From assembly GCA_037074765.1 (NCBI GenBank), contig JBAMDO010000195.1, forward strand, positions 40,559-104,558: a stretch of DNA of 64,000 nt, read 5' to 3'. Source of the DNA: Mansonella perstans. Its lineage: Eukaryota > Nematoda > Chromadorea > Rhabditida > Onchocercidae. Below are positions 38,931 through 51,117 of this stretch, piece after piece. Position numbers and translations under genes: made by a program. The first letter of the stretch is position 1. Each line of letters opens with the position of its first letter. The notes under the pieces were generated by a model. The model made no database searches. It had not been told where the DNA came from and saw nothing but the letters and a program-made list of their open reading frames with translations.

Positions 38931-39742
38931 ATGTGTTATAGTGAACTTACAATGTTTCCCGATTATCGTGTGCCAGAAGTACTTCACTTCCTATGTGTTC
39001 TAAAATACTGCTCAGCACTGATAAAACCGCTAAAGGTAAAACAGTTACTCCAAAATGGTTCAGAACATGAAGTGGAACTTCGAGGATTTTCAATTAAAGC
39101 TTGTGATGTTTGCTTGAATTCCCTGTCAAACTGTTTATATTTTAAACTAAACAGAAATGTGGAAAGAGGAAACATCTTTGACTTAAAAAGAAATCGTATT
39201 TTCTGATTAAGAAAATTAAAAAATTTCTCTCTAAAAAAAAACTTGCAGGATACTGTAAAAGCAATTTGGCAGAAAGCAACAGACGGCAGTCATATGTAAA
39301 ATGCAGCTTACGCAGATAATCTTTTGTAGCTGTAAAATGCTAAATGAATTGATGAAATGGCTTCATTTCATCGAACACGATGTATATATTATGAATTTTC
39401 CAATTTAAGTCTATGAGTGTTGCTGTAAATTTTCTTTCACTTTTGTTACATGGATGAAAAATTAGAACAAGACCCCATCACATTTTACTCTCTCATCTCA
39501 CTACATCTCAGTATATCTTGTTATCGATTTAGAATCTTTGAATCAATCTTTCTGAACTTTTTTTTGATAAAATTAAATTATAGGACTGGAAAAGAACCTA
39601 CTAGATTCAAAATTGCAAATCTATTGATCTTAAATCATACAGTATTATGCAGGAAATGTAAACGAAATGAGATACACTCGGCTTGCTTAGTTAAAATAAA
39701 TGAAAAGTGTTGTAAATAACATAGACCATATCATCTAATTAA

Positions 39743-42700
39743 TCAAACTGATATGCTACCATCCCTGAAATCCGACTTGCCAATAATAATGTTTACAACC
39801 ACCGAATTACCATCTGTTGCAAGTGCGAAAATTTTTTCAAAGTTTTCCTTCGTCAGATCTTCTTTATTGGCAATCAGTACACCGCGTGCACCCAATGCTG
39901 ACCCTACATTGTCATATCTCGTGTGCTGAAAAAAGTCCCCTTTTTGTTTTTTAAAAAGTAAAAGAAAACAGAAAAACGACACCAAAGTAAAAGAATTCTA
40001 ATTAATTCTAAACATCCCGAACAAATTTCGCGAAACTTGGGTACATGACTGACCATCATCAGTCATAATTTTCAACAGCAAAATAGGCACTGAAAAATCT
40101 TAACTGAAAATCTCCCTTCTTGTGAAGCAAAATTGTAATATATTAGTTCAAATTAAATGTGTGAAGTAATGAAATGGCTTACTTTAAGATCCACCGCCAC
40201 CGAACTATGGAACATAGCAAGTTGCTCACGCGCGATTTGTGACCAGCAAGCATCATTACCAATCAATGCTATAACAGAAAGTTTATGACGCGAAAAAGTA
40301 TCAAATTCCATTAGCGAAAATCCACAGGATCCATCACCGTATAAAATCACAACTGGACGATCTGGATAAACCTATAAAACGTTAAATGATTTAAAACAGC
40401 AGTCTGCAAGAGAAAATACAAAACAACCATTACATTTACCAAACAAACAATTTTATAGCATGGCTTATAATCTAAAGAAAGCCACACTTATTTGTTGTGA
40501 ATCCACTTTTGTATTCATTCATGTGAGGAACCGCTGCGGTTATAACGAAAGATATTCCAAGCCATTAAGATGTACGATTTGCATGATCAAAAATGTGAGA
40601 TCTCACTAAACAAAATGCATCCTAAATGTGTGATGTCGAAAGAAACCAATTCAAACCAAACCAGGCCTTTGGAACAGATAGTTCCGAAGTACGGTGGGAA
40701 AATTTTTTGCAAACTCTTAATACTTGAGTCAGTAGAGAAGAAAGTAATACATTACTTTTTCTAATTAGACTTTCTTTTTCTAATTAGAAAGTTCTCAAAT
40801 CTTTATAAAGTGCAGCGTAACGCACGGCTTTAGCTCCAAGTGCAAAACCGGCTCCAACGCCCAAAGTACCAAAAACTCCAGGATCAAGCCATTGCAGCGG
40901 TCCTCTGGGATTCACAATGTAAGCGGCACTTCCAATAAAATCTCCACCATCAGCTATTAAAATTGCATCTCCTGGCAAAACCTGTAATATACATAAATTA
41001 ACAAAAAATTAAAGAACAAAATTCCTCAAAGAACACGAATGGATAAAACAACAGAATATAATTGAATTGACCAACTTTATTGATCAGGGAGAGCACATAA
41101 AGAGGATTGATTCCATCTTTAACGAACGTCTCCTTCATTTTGTTCACGTTTTCCACATTTTTCTCCTTTTCTCTCAACGTCAAATGTGTTATCCACCCTC
41201 GTATCAACAAACCATGCTAAACGATTTATTCATTTTTCATTATATAATGCTAACAGACCATGTTCATAAAAGTTCTAGGATTAGAGTTTAACAGTTTTCA
41301 GCAACAAATTCTGCCATGAATAATTACTAATCAATTATTTATGACCTCGATTAAACCAAACTAACATATTTTAAAAACGATAACTGTGTTATGCTGATTG
41401 CCTAGGGACGAACAAAGTAGTCTGAGATCATTAGCAAAGGGTTTTATAAAAGTTGAAATTGAAACTATGATTACATAAGGCTCTAAACTTACATCTAAAC
41501 ATGTCATTACTAAGATAAAAATTTTCTACTTCAAGAATTAGCGTGCTAAAAAAGAAATAGTACTTCATGATCAGTTGAATTCAAAGAATCTGCGAGGTTA
41601 ACTAAGGTTGTTGCAACATCTGCCTGGATCGCTAAACTAACTCGCCAGAATAAGCCTTCATTTTTTAACATCTGTCTACGATCACGATTAATTGAAACCA
41701 CATCAGCGTACGGTGAAAGACAACGTCCGTATGAAAGACGAAAATCGCACACTGCGCCTAGAACAATCTAGTATTACGCAATCCTGGGATGTTTTCAAAG
41801 AATATACAAAGCAGTTCATTCAAAGAACAAAGATGAAGTACCCGCAAGAATAATTAAGTCGGCTTCTTTCAGGGTGTCCTTTCTATTGTATCGCATATGA
41901 ATAGGACTTTGATACCCTAGTAATCCACGAGACATACCGGTTAAGAATGTCGGGATGCCGATAGCCTGCAACAGGGACTGCGGACTTGTTAACAAGTTCA
42001 CTAAACATATATTTATATATATTCCGGACAAAAGACTGCGTGTATTGAACATACCTTTACAGCGTTCCTTAATTCATACACACTAACAGGGGCCAAAACA
42101 GCCTGACTACCAATAACCAGTACGGGCTTCTTCGATTTTAGCACCAGATTCATCAACTTTACGATATCATCATCTCTTGGAAATGTTACTGTGACTGGTA
42201 TGGGTAATATGCTCTCTTTTATAACCCAACCACCACTGAACTGTTGAGAAACGTGAACTAAGAGGTATGAGTTGATGAGCGCCTGGAAAGGAATTTGAAT
42301 TTAATCGACGAAATCAGACAAGACTTCACAAAGCATGATAAAGAATCCATTCTGCCAAACAAGAATCCACTGAGATTTTCTAGAATGATTACCTGTACTT
42401 CCCTTCTCTTCTATTCTTACCATTATAACCATCCTGCTAGCAAAAATTTCATGAGTTAATCCAACGAATTTTAATGATAAAACAGTCTTCCACTTTTTTT
42501 CAAATTTGTGCATCCGAATATTATAAAACAATATTTGGCAAAATAATCAAAAGTCTTACGAAAGGCTTTCTGATTAAATTTGAAAACTTGCGAAAATAAC
42601 TTCAAAAATTACATCAGCAAAAAAATTTTAACCTGTTTAAAACTTCTGGCTGCAACAATATTCATTTCCTTCAATACCGTCTTGTACGAATACAGTACAT

Positions 42701-44252
42701 CAATAGGTATCTCTACAAAAACCGGACCGGGTGTACCGCTCTGCGCGATATGTATGGCTTTTTTGAGGATTATTACAATATCCTTTATACGTGTCACTCG
42801 AGCAACATTTTTACATAATGGTCGCACTAACGAGAATTGATCAATATCCTTGAAAATAAATGTTCAAACATTTTGGTACTAACAAATATGAAATCTGTAA
42901 AACAATGCTGCGAACTGTTCTTTTTAGACCGTAGTCATTCCATTAGTACAAACAGCGCACTGAAAAACGCATCCAGTTCTGCTGGAACGCTCAAATCCGT
43001 CTGGAGAACCTTTCTATAAAGAGGTGTAATGCAATTTTAAGAGAATTTAATTGTAACCTGCAGAGCTCCGCGATTTTTCGATAAAATTGGCGCTGCACCT
43101 GCGATAATAACAACAGCAGTCTCCGCCATCTGTGCGTTTTTCATTGCAGTAATCGCGTTTGTTAAACCTAATAGGAGTGTTTTCAGCAGAAAAACAACAG
43201 AAGTAGTCGGGCAGCAAATTTACACAGCAATACTCCTTTCTGCTCATTGATTATGTTGACATCAGTAAACCATACATTTTATTCCAATCGACGGTTCAAA
43301 TATCCGGTTTAATAGCTATATCTCTCTTCCATCAACAGTTTCACTAAATCAAAGATCCAACTCCAACATAGCTTATGACATAGCTTACTCAAACAGACCT
43401 AATTTGAATCAGCACATGATATTTCATATTACGGAAATTGCTATCTAATTGTAGTTATTAATATACGGGTCAAAGATTCCCTAAAATCTTGTCTTACCTG
43501 GTCCTGCAGTAACAACCGCCACGCCAACACCTTGACGTAAACGTGCAACAGCATCTGCTGCAAACACGGCGTTGACTTCATGGCGTGTGTCGTATACGCG
43601 AATGCCAATATCATGAGCAGCAACCAAGATCGGTGATATATGTCCGCCACATAATGTAAATATCTCCTTTATATTATGTGCCTAAAAGCTATCTAATATA
43701 CTAATTATTGGAAACAAATATTGCTGAGGGTGATATTTCTCAGCTATCGAAGGGTAAGGCATTCCGCAAAAAAACATATCATTAAAAACAGTTACAAAAA
43801 TGATCACCTCTATAACTGGCACAGTAAGATGACTGATTTTCCCGAGCAATACTCCAAGTTAACAAAAATCAATCTTACCTTCAATACTGCAGCAACTAAT
43901 TCGCCTCCATGATGATCCGATTTCTCATCAACCTGAGTATGCAAATACTATGAGTTGCATTCTGAACACAGTTAAAAATCTTTAGCTTAGTTTTTATGAT
44001 TATGATGAGTAAATAATAATGCGGAACTCAACAACCCTATCCATTCCCTCTGGCTCCTTCTATCACAGTTTAATAATTCCCAGATAAAATTGTAACCTGA
44101 AAAAGATCCAATATCCAGTGTGATCGTTTTCTTGTGAACAAATCCGATAAAATTTGACAGAAAGTCTTGATGCTATCAATATTAAAGATTTTGATCAACC
44201 ACAGTAAAGAAGCAACCAGAATAACCAAAATTCCCAACAGTAAAAATATCAT
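39743..44252 (-). CDS. ThDP enzyme, ILVBL/HACL2-like 2-hydroxyacyl-CoA lyase
   Basis: Twelve exons fit on the minus strand (given in + coordinates, first exon last): 39743-39925, 40183-40371, 40826-40981, 41076-41216, 41564-41757, 41842-41965, 42055-42282, 42633-42848, 43058-43167, 43498-43681, 43879-43932, 44097-44252. They sum to 1,935 nt, 644 residues, close to human ILVBL at about 632. The family cleaves 2-hydroxy fatty acyl-CoA in the ER membrane using thiamine diphosphate. Residues 2-20 form a hydrophobic anchor. The ThDP-activating Glu is at about residue 105 ([15 protein letters not shown]). The cofactor motif is GDG at 533-535 and Asn560, spaced GDG-x24-N. Other hallmarks are [33 protein letters not shown] and the tail [18 protein letters not shown] acceptor 23 nt before the ATG suggests trans-splicing. 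No lesion was seen, in contrast to both neighbouring relics. Confidence 0.93.
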
Positions 44253-45340
44253 TTACTCCTACCTACTCTTCAATCCTGAAAATACCCAATATCCAGAAAA
44301 TTAGCAATTCGAGAACTTCTATTAGGGAACAGCGGGGAAAAAAAAACCCAATCTCCGGAAAAAAAATTGGACTGATGTGTCGTTTCAACACTGATAGCAT
44401 GTAATAAATGTGCAACAGTGTTTTAGAGGAAAGAAGCCGTGATCCGATATTCCGTATTTGGGAAATATTGCTGTAGAAGGTCAGCTGTAGTCGTCATTGC
44501 TTCGTATCAGTTTATGAAAGGTGGAAAGAGACGTGTGAAATGCGCAATCCACTACTTAATTAATTAACTAATCACACGGTAACAGATACAACATTTTAAC
44601 GAATAAATATATTGTGTGCAAATCGTAACAACAGGAAACACAGTGCGTTATGCAAATAATCAGCACGCCGTGAGATAATTTCATTTTTCAGCCATTTTTA
44701 CAATGAAATTCAAAATTTATTCCCGGCTAATACAGGAAGAATTAATTAACCTAATTAAGCAATGAAGAGAACCGGGATGACGTAGCAGAATACGAAAATT
44801 TTCTCAGAGTCCTTTGCAAATTCACAGGCACAGATACTACTACTGTGATTCCATTACTCAGTTTGTTGTTCTACTGATATTATCATTTACATTGAAAAAA
44901 GTATGGAAGTTGTGAAAGTTTTAAATTCAGTCAAATTTGTGAAAAAAAACTGTATGAATACAAAAATTCTGAACTATCATGGACATTGTTTTTATAAAAA
45001 TTTTTTGAGAACCATTTTAAAAAATTAGCAGGTTTCTGATATTTTATCCTCAAAATAATTAAACGTGATCCTAGCTTCTATGACTACTAAAAATCAAATC
45101 TTGAATCAAATCTTACGAACAAGGTTTGGTTTTCAATATATTACAGATTATTGTCTTCTCCGATTAACATTTACATTGACGTGTTGCGAATAACTTAATG
45201 CTCCTTTAATTGGTATTTTCGTCGTACATGTTTTCATGGTAATGAAAAAACAAAGTTCGAAATTTCCGTTACATTCCAAATGTACACAGTCCGGTCGATG
45301 TAGCAACAAAAGGACTTCTTTCTTTTGGAACTAAGAAAAA
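44253..45340. other. Intergenic, 5' of ILVBL
   Basis: Upstream region of the minus-strand ThDP enzyme. The TTTTCAG acceptor ends at 44,276 on the minus strand. Nothing else is recognised. Confidence 0.5.
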
Positions 45341-45344
45341 ATAA

Positions 45345-46410
45345 ATCACGATGGGACCGATATGGTTAAAGGAAGAAAAATACAGCTGCCTGCAATGGGA
45401 GTTCAACATCAATTCCGAAAGTGAAGAAGACCAAAAAGGGAAGGAAAGGACTGTTGTCAAGGTAATCTCATTGAAATTTCTACAGATTTCGAACTCTGTC
45501 TTTACATGTTTCACCATCAGAGCATACATGTGGAGTTGGTAGAGAATTTATCCGCCGAATGTTTTTTACATGTTTTAGAAAGATTTACAGCTAAACACAG
45601 CCATCCTGAATTGATTTTAAGCGATAACGCTAGTCAATTTCAGTTGGTTTTCAAGAGTATCGAGGGATACAGTGACAAGTTAGCAGATTTCTTAGCTAAA
45701 AAAGCAATGATTTGGAAAAATATAACACCGAAATCCCCCTGGAATAGTGAAGCATACGAAAGGATTAACAATAGCAATGAGATGAGCTATCGAGAGAAAA
45801 CTACTGTGGGACAGAGAATTGATTACATTGGTAGCTGATATAGAAAGTATTCCCAATACGCGACCACTGATATATGCCAGTTTCGACGACCGCATAATTA
45901 TTGTACGTTATATGGATTTCATATCACTTTATGCCTTACCAACCTTACCCATCAGTGACCATAAAACTCGAGTGAATTTATTCTACAGGGATCAAAACCC
46001 GGAGAAAAACATATCAAATATTGGTTAATATCCTTAAAATTCCCGGTATGTTTTGGAAATTGTGGAGAGAGGAGTATTTAATCAGTTTAAGAGAACGAAC
46101 GCAAAAAGAACATTATAAATCTGTGAACGGAAGAATGCCACGCGAGAGTGGTGGTCGATGAACCGGAGATTCCTCGAGAATGTAGAAGTTAGCAAAAATA
46201 AAGGAAATCAAAGAAGACAAGGATGAAGGGATAAGAATCTCCGTATTGGAATTACCCCATGGAAAATTTATTATCAGGCCAATGAATTTATTATATCGTT
46301 TGGAAATGGATGACGAAGAAAAGTTAGCGATCGAATCAAAAGTAGCTGAAAAACAATCGCAGGATGAATCTATATATCTTCGCAAACTAAGAGCGTAGTA
46401 GAACGATAAA
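45345..46410 (+). mobile_element. Bel/Pao integrase relic
   Basis: A broken 3' part of a Bel/Pao pol gene. It contains the integrase catalytic-core motif around the second Asp (LILSDNASQF, about 45,611-45,640), then DFLAKKAMIWKNITPKSPW and the region of the catalytic Glu (EAYER). After a frame change comes the conserved IPNTRPLIYASFDD block (about 45,846), and after another change the C-terminal part (KLWREEYLISLRERTQK, then LPHGKFIIRPMNLLYRLE). Several frameshifts and stops mean no functional protein. The following 300 bp has Cys-spaced reading that could be a decayed downstream ORF, but I cannot support that. No LTRs were recognised. Confidence 0.82.
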
Positions 46411-47300
46411 CCCAAGTGAATTACATTTCTGCTAAACCAAGAAATTCAGTCCGACAGGAGCTAATTTATTCCAGTTTAAGAGTGTCGGAAAAAATCGATA
46501 TTGATTATAATTGTGTAGCATGTAGTGAGTGGTAATATTTAAATTTTTCCTTACGGCTCAAATCATCATGTCTACAGTAATGGATGATACCTCCATTGTA
46601 CGTTGTAATTCTTCTTTATTATCTCATTGTCTAAATCCCGATATTTGCCGTGTTCATGCTCCTAATTTATGTAATTTTTTTTCGATGTATTCATAAAGTA
46701 CAATTCTTGTTTAAATTGCCATCAACCGTCTATGATATATTGTAGATCCTTTGTGTAACTCTAAAGATTTAAAATCTTTGTTATCAATACTACTAATAGG
46801 GATGGAATTAACCACAGGATACCCAGTTCTGTTTGCAAAAGCAGCGATTTCCCGACGCTTCATTACACCATTACAACCCAAGAACCAACGATGATCGGAG
46901 TGGACAACTCCATCCCAACCATTAGTCACTTTGTAACAAAATTTCTAGTCCAATAATTGTTAGGAATTCACTTCCACGATAACATGAAGTATACAAGTCA
47001 TATCGAACATTTTGGAATTAATGGAAATTTTTTTAGCTCAACAACTGGAAGAGTCGTTATTGAACAATAACTACACTATTTTACCAGATTTATGTACTAA
47101 AATATTTGATCATAAACGGGGCTATGTACGTTTGTTACGTTTAGTAGAGATGATAATAGTATTTCGTTGATGATTATTCTAAAGTAATTTGAATTGTTAG
47201 ATTAATTAGGAGAAGGATAAAATTTTTTCTTTTTTTCTTTTGAGAGCGCTCTATTGATTTTAGCGTAGTTTGTTGATATTGCGCATTTTAAAATGTTGAA
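46411..47300. other. Unassigned, between retroelement and transporter relics
   Basis: May include decayed 3' retroelement sequence. A 72-codon minus-strand frame at 46711-46929 has no recognisable family and no splice context. Confidence 0.4.
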
Positions 47301-47324
47301 TGTTATGGACAGGTCAAAAACAAG

Positions 47325-50300
47325 CTTGAATTTTTACTGGATTTTATGTTGGTGCTCTGCTTGTTATATTTCCAGGTAGTAATTACTGGTTATTTGACTT
47401 TAGATTTTCATAACTGGAAGTCGTAAAACGAATGGAAGTATCCGTAAGCGCCCAAATAGGACGCATAGTAATGTTATCGTAAGCGAATGTGCTCTTTGAA
47501 TGGCTTGGAAGCTTTCTTCATTATTAGATACAACTTATTTTAACTTATTACGTGTTACCTATGCGACTAGATGGGGCATTGATAGGTGCTGTACAAGGTG
47601 GCATTATTGATATTATTGGCTCAACAATCACACCGTATATTTCACGCAATGTTGATGTTATGGGCGTAATTGTCCTGCGATTTCTGATAAAGTGTACTGA
47701 CATCATACATGAATGTGCTTATTGCTTATTGGTTTCCGTTATCAAAAGTACAGCGGTTGCTCTAGCAACTAATAATCAGGTATTAAATATTCTGACATTT
47801 GTTTATAATTTTAGAGTAAATGAAATGTAAACCATTCCTGTTCTACGATTATAAAAACTAATTGAACATATAAATTTATATATCATGAAATTTTTATTGC
47901 GAAATTTCTTGGACATAGTAAAGATTAAATTAAAATTTTTCTTTTAGTGGTCCGTAATTTTGCAATGTTCACAGCTGAGCTCTGTTAGATGCGTTTTTTG
48001 ATGGTTGGCAAGCTGCATTTTTACTCTACAGTGAACTCTTTTCAGATCTTTCCAGACTTCTTCTTAATTCGTTACTCGTATTTCATGAAAATTCTTGAGA
48101 CCCAATTATGGAGTTAGTTGCAGTTACTAATTATATGGATTATACAAGTATGTACTTGATATACGATACTGCCATCATGTACCAATTTATATTAATCTTC
48201 CTAGCAATCGTAAATGATAATTCAGAGAAATTTCATTTTTTGCGAATCAAACTTTGTCATATGTATCCAATTTTTAGGTTTGTTAGGATTGGTTTGTGTT
48301 TTGAATGGTTTCTGGTAATGAAAGACGTGCCAACTCGTGTTAAGTATATCACAGATACTGAGCTGATTTACCTTGCCAGTTTCGCATAGGGTCGGAGTCA
48401 AAAACGTGTAATTCCTGTAGTCAATGTTTATAGCTTAACAAAATTTAGTTAAAATTTTACAAAATTAGTACGAAATGTAGTATTTAGTTTGCACGTTGTA
48501 ATTGTTTTGTAATTTCACATTCATATTCAGCAAAATATTTCAGAATGTTCTATGGCAAAAGATATTGTCGTCGACTGCAGTTTGGTCTACGGCACTAAGT
48601 TTGTTTTGTGAGTCATTCGTAGTTGTTGGTATCGTGACTGATTTATTTTTTTATTATTGCAGTATCCTTAACGTGGATCTCACTTTTGTAAGTAATATTC
48701 ATCAAAACCGATGATTATTTTGACTTCATGTTTTTCTTTCATGTAAAAAGCAAATTTTTGTTTCAAATTAAACTAAATACGAAGGCAGTTGCGAGATGAT
48801 GAAATTAGTTCTCGTATTTCTTCCCTTCTCAGTTTTTTATTGAACAGTTAACATTTGATGTGCACCGCTTTATAATACCTCAAAATTAGACACGATCACG
48901 ATTTTCTATATATCACTAGCAGTACTTGAATGATTTAAAAACTTTGTACTATGCTATCATCACTCAGTGCCAAGTACCTTACACTAAGTACGTTTATCTA
49001 AATAAGCAAATTTAATAGGATGATTTGACAGCTGGAGTTCAGAAAGCATTTCAAGACGCTTATCCTGGACGTGGCCATTGTGTTTATGCTACACGAGACA
49101 TACGACATAGAGTGGTCAGAAACGTGGTTAACCTCTTAATGTATATTGTACATATAAGTTATTTCAGAACGATACACTTTCGGTATTGGCTTTCATTTGT
49201 CAATTAGTAAGCAAGTTGACATTTGCGGGTCTCGCAGACAAAGCGAAGGAGATTGGATTTTTTCCAAATCAAGTTACAATGATGTACAATTTATGTGGTA
49301 GGTTTTACACTTTTTGATTATAGCTGTCATGAAGATCCATTGAGATGTAATTTTCAGTTTCAATTTTAATTTCAGTAAATTGAAGCCTGAAAAGCTGTCT
49401 TAGATCCTTATGAATTTGGAGCTTGTTTACAGCATCACTTGGTGGAGCATGCTGTTTTATTCACTAATATTTTTTGACTGCAGTCATCGAAATAAGGCAG
49501 TATTTTTTACCTGTTTGGCCATGGGTATTTTATCTGGTTTTGTTCCAGAGTATAATACCAGGTTTATTTTCGCACTTTTCTGGAAATTTTAGCCTTCATA
49601 AAATAGGGATTTTTTCGGCATTATATAAAAACTTTCACGAAAGCAGTACTACTTGGATTTCATTGAGAAGTGGCAATTTGTTTTGGTTTAAAAACAAAGA
49701 CTTGAGATTTTTAAATTTCATAGTTAAGGTTCTAATGTAATTGATGTCATGGTTAATCTTAAAAATTAAAATTGATATTTGCAGTATTTCAAGTATTGCG
49801 CCAAAATACATATCATCAGTGACTTCATTCTGTAAGCTTTGGGGAACAGTTGGTTCTATCACTGCGCTTTATATCATTGGAATGTTCACCGCAGAGGTTT
49901 ACGCAACTTTATCATATATTTTTTAGTCAAGCACAGTCCACGTTTGTAGAAAATCTTGAGTTAGACTTAAGATTCCACATTTCAGCCCCCTGTAATATAC
50001 GTTTTTGAGCAGCGAAAAGTTCTGGTGTATGCTTGCAGTAACAGGTAGGATGCTAACAATTGGAACTGTCCTGACGGAAATGAATGTAGATCAAACAAGT
50101 CAGTCTACTATATTAATATTAGGATATTTAAGGGTTTTTGTTTGCGTTCTTAATATCGGGTAAGTCATTGGACAGTGGGATCAGTGTCATAAAAAGCAAC
50201 TTTCTATAAGTCAGAAAAGTCACTTGTTTACTTTTAGAGTGTTATGTCAAAATGGAGGATGGTATTTTTAATTATGATGTGCTTATTAATATTCAGCGTT

Positions 50301-51117
50301 GCAATTTCCCAATTATTTGGTGCAAGTAAATGATTTTTTTCTTAATTTCATTTCTCTTTTTTTTATAATATTCATTCCTTTTATCCTATTTTGATGAATC
50401 ACTTTCAGACTTTGCAGTAAACGAACAAGAATGGGCTTAAGATGTATCCGATATTTCAATCCTAGATTATTTGAACTCGTTAAATGAGAAAGAAACGGAT
50501 AAGACGCTGAAATTAGAGTTGGAAAAGCATGCTTAATGGGAACAAAGAAGAGTTTGTACATACACTGGTGAAGAGTAATGAGTATTATTACATTTTGTTG
50601 ATATACCTTAAAACTGATTAAAGTAACTTCGCGGAATTTCAGACGCATTCTACGATTTTAGAATTTGAAATTTGCAACATTTTTAATGTTTTTTGTTTTG
50701 TTAGGTTATGGTAAACATAAAAATTTTCCCATTGTTGACATTAGAATGTATTCTTGGATAAATATAGCTCATTTCTACTTAACGGTTTTTGTTTTACTTG
50801 CTTTTTAGTTAGATGTTGAATTTTGTTTGAGGAAATAGTTGAAACAGAACGTAAACAATTTATAAGTTCAAAATGGGTCACAAAACAACGCGGAATCCAC
50901 AATATCAACAAATATTTGGACTCTAAAATTGAATTATAGATTCGGAAGTTGCGAAGGAAATGAACCAATGTTATCGATAGACCCAGTGAGACAGTACGGA
51001 AGTCGATTTTTTGATGAATAGGAAAATTTGTCAAAGAACTCAGACGTCAACAATTCCATGAGGAGCCGGCATTTTACTTAGGAGCTGACTGATAATCAAG
51101 GAAACTGTTGTTTGTAG
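47325..51117 (+). pseudogene. SLC17-like MFS transporter relic
   Basis: Exons of a sodium/phosphate-cotransporter-type major facilitator remain in order with splice sites, but the frame is broken. Pieces: FTGFYVGALLVIFPG (near 47,330); GALIGAVQGGIIDIIG to STAVALATNNQ (47555-47779); DGWQAAFLLYS (near 48,000), frameshifted; WFLVMKDVPTRVKYITDTE (near 48,310), then TAG at 48387; KILSSTAVWSTALSLF (near 48,550); FICQLVSKLTFAGLADKAK (near 49,190); FTCLAMGILSGFVP (near 49,510); IAPKYISSVTSFCKLWG (near 49,796); WRMVFLIMMCLLIFSVAIS (near 50,250). A hydrophilic tail follows, with TAA at 50438 and 50534 and TAG at 51019, 51079 and 51115. The order matches the twelve-helix fold of the family. Stops and frameshifts make a functional product unlikely. 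Family call from remembered motifs. Confidence 0.75.

Larger units (their letters stand above)
36052..39180 (+). pseudogene. Queuosine salvage protein (QNG1/DUF2419) relic
   Basis: Pieces of a queuosine 5'-phosphate N-glycosylase lie in order on one strand. The family releases queuine so it can be inserted into tRNA. A possible N-terminal piece at 36052-36234 follows a TTTTGCAG acceptor and contains IELSQEGTLKVA. The clearest piece (36726-36975) has LIDTINFSFW, FHGKQYTGYLAVCACINKA and LEENIPITNA, then a TAA; the expected continuation YLKNVTQDNLRKIF is present one frame over. Next, 37107-37206 has ESPDFSSYRVQHPFRQPVY and QVLIAG. The C-terminal piece (38945-39110) has SELTMFPDYRVPEVLHFL and HEVELRGFSI. 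Bel/Pao retrotransposon sequence sits between the last two pieces. The frameshift, stops and insertion indicate a dead gene. The identification rests on remembered similarity to the vertebrate protein and is strongest for the second and last pieces. Confidence 0.78.

Noticed and set aside
46711..46929. 72-codon minus-strand frame
   Set aside because: No recognisable domain or splice context; it lies in probable decayed retroelement sequence.
48387..51117. Stop-codon readthrough or altered genetic code to explain the in-frame stops
   Set aside because: All other genes in the window use standard stops and lack internal ones, and the same locus has frameshifts; pseudogene decay is simpler.
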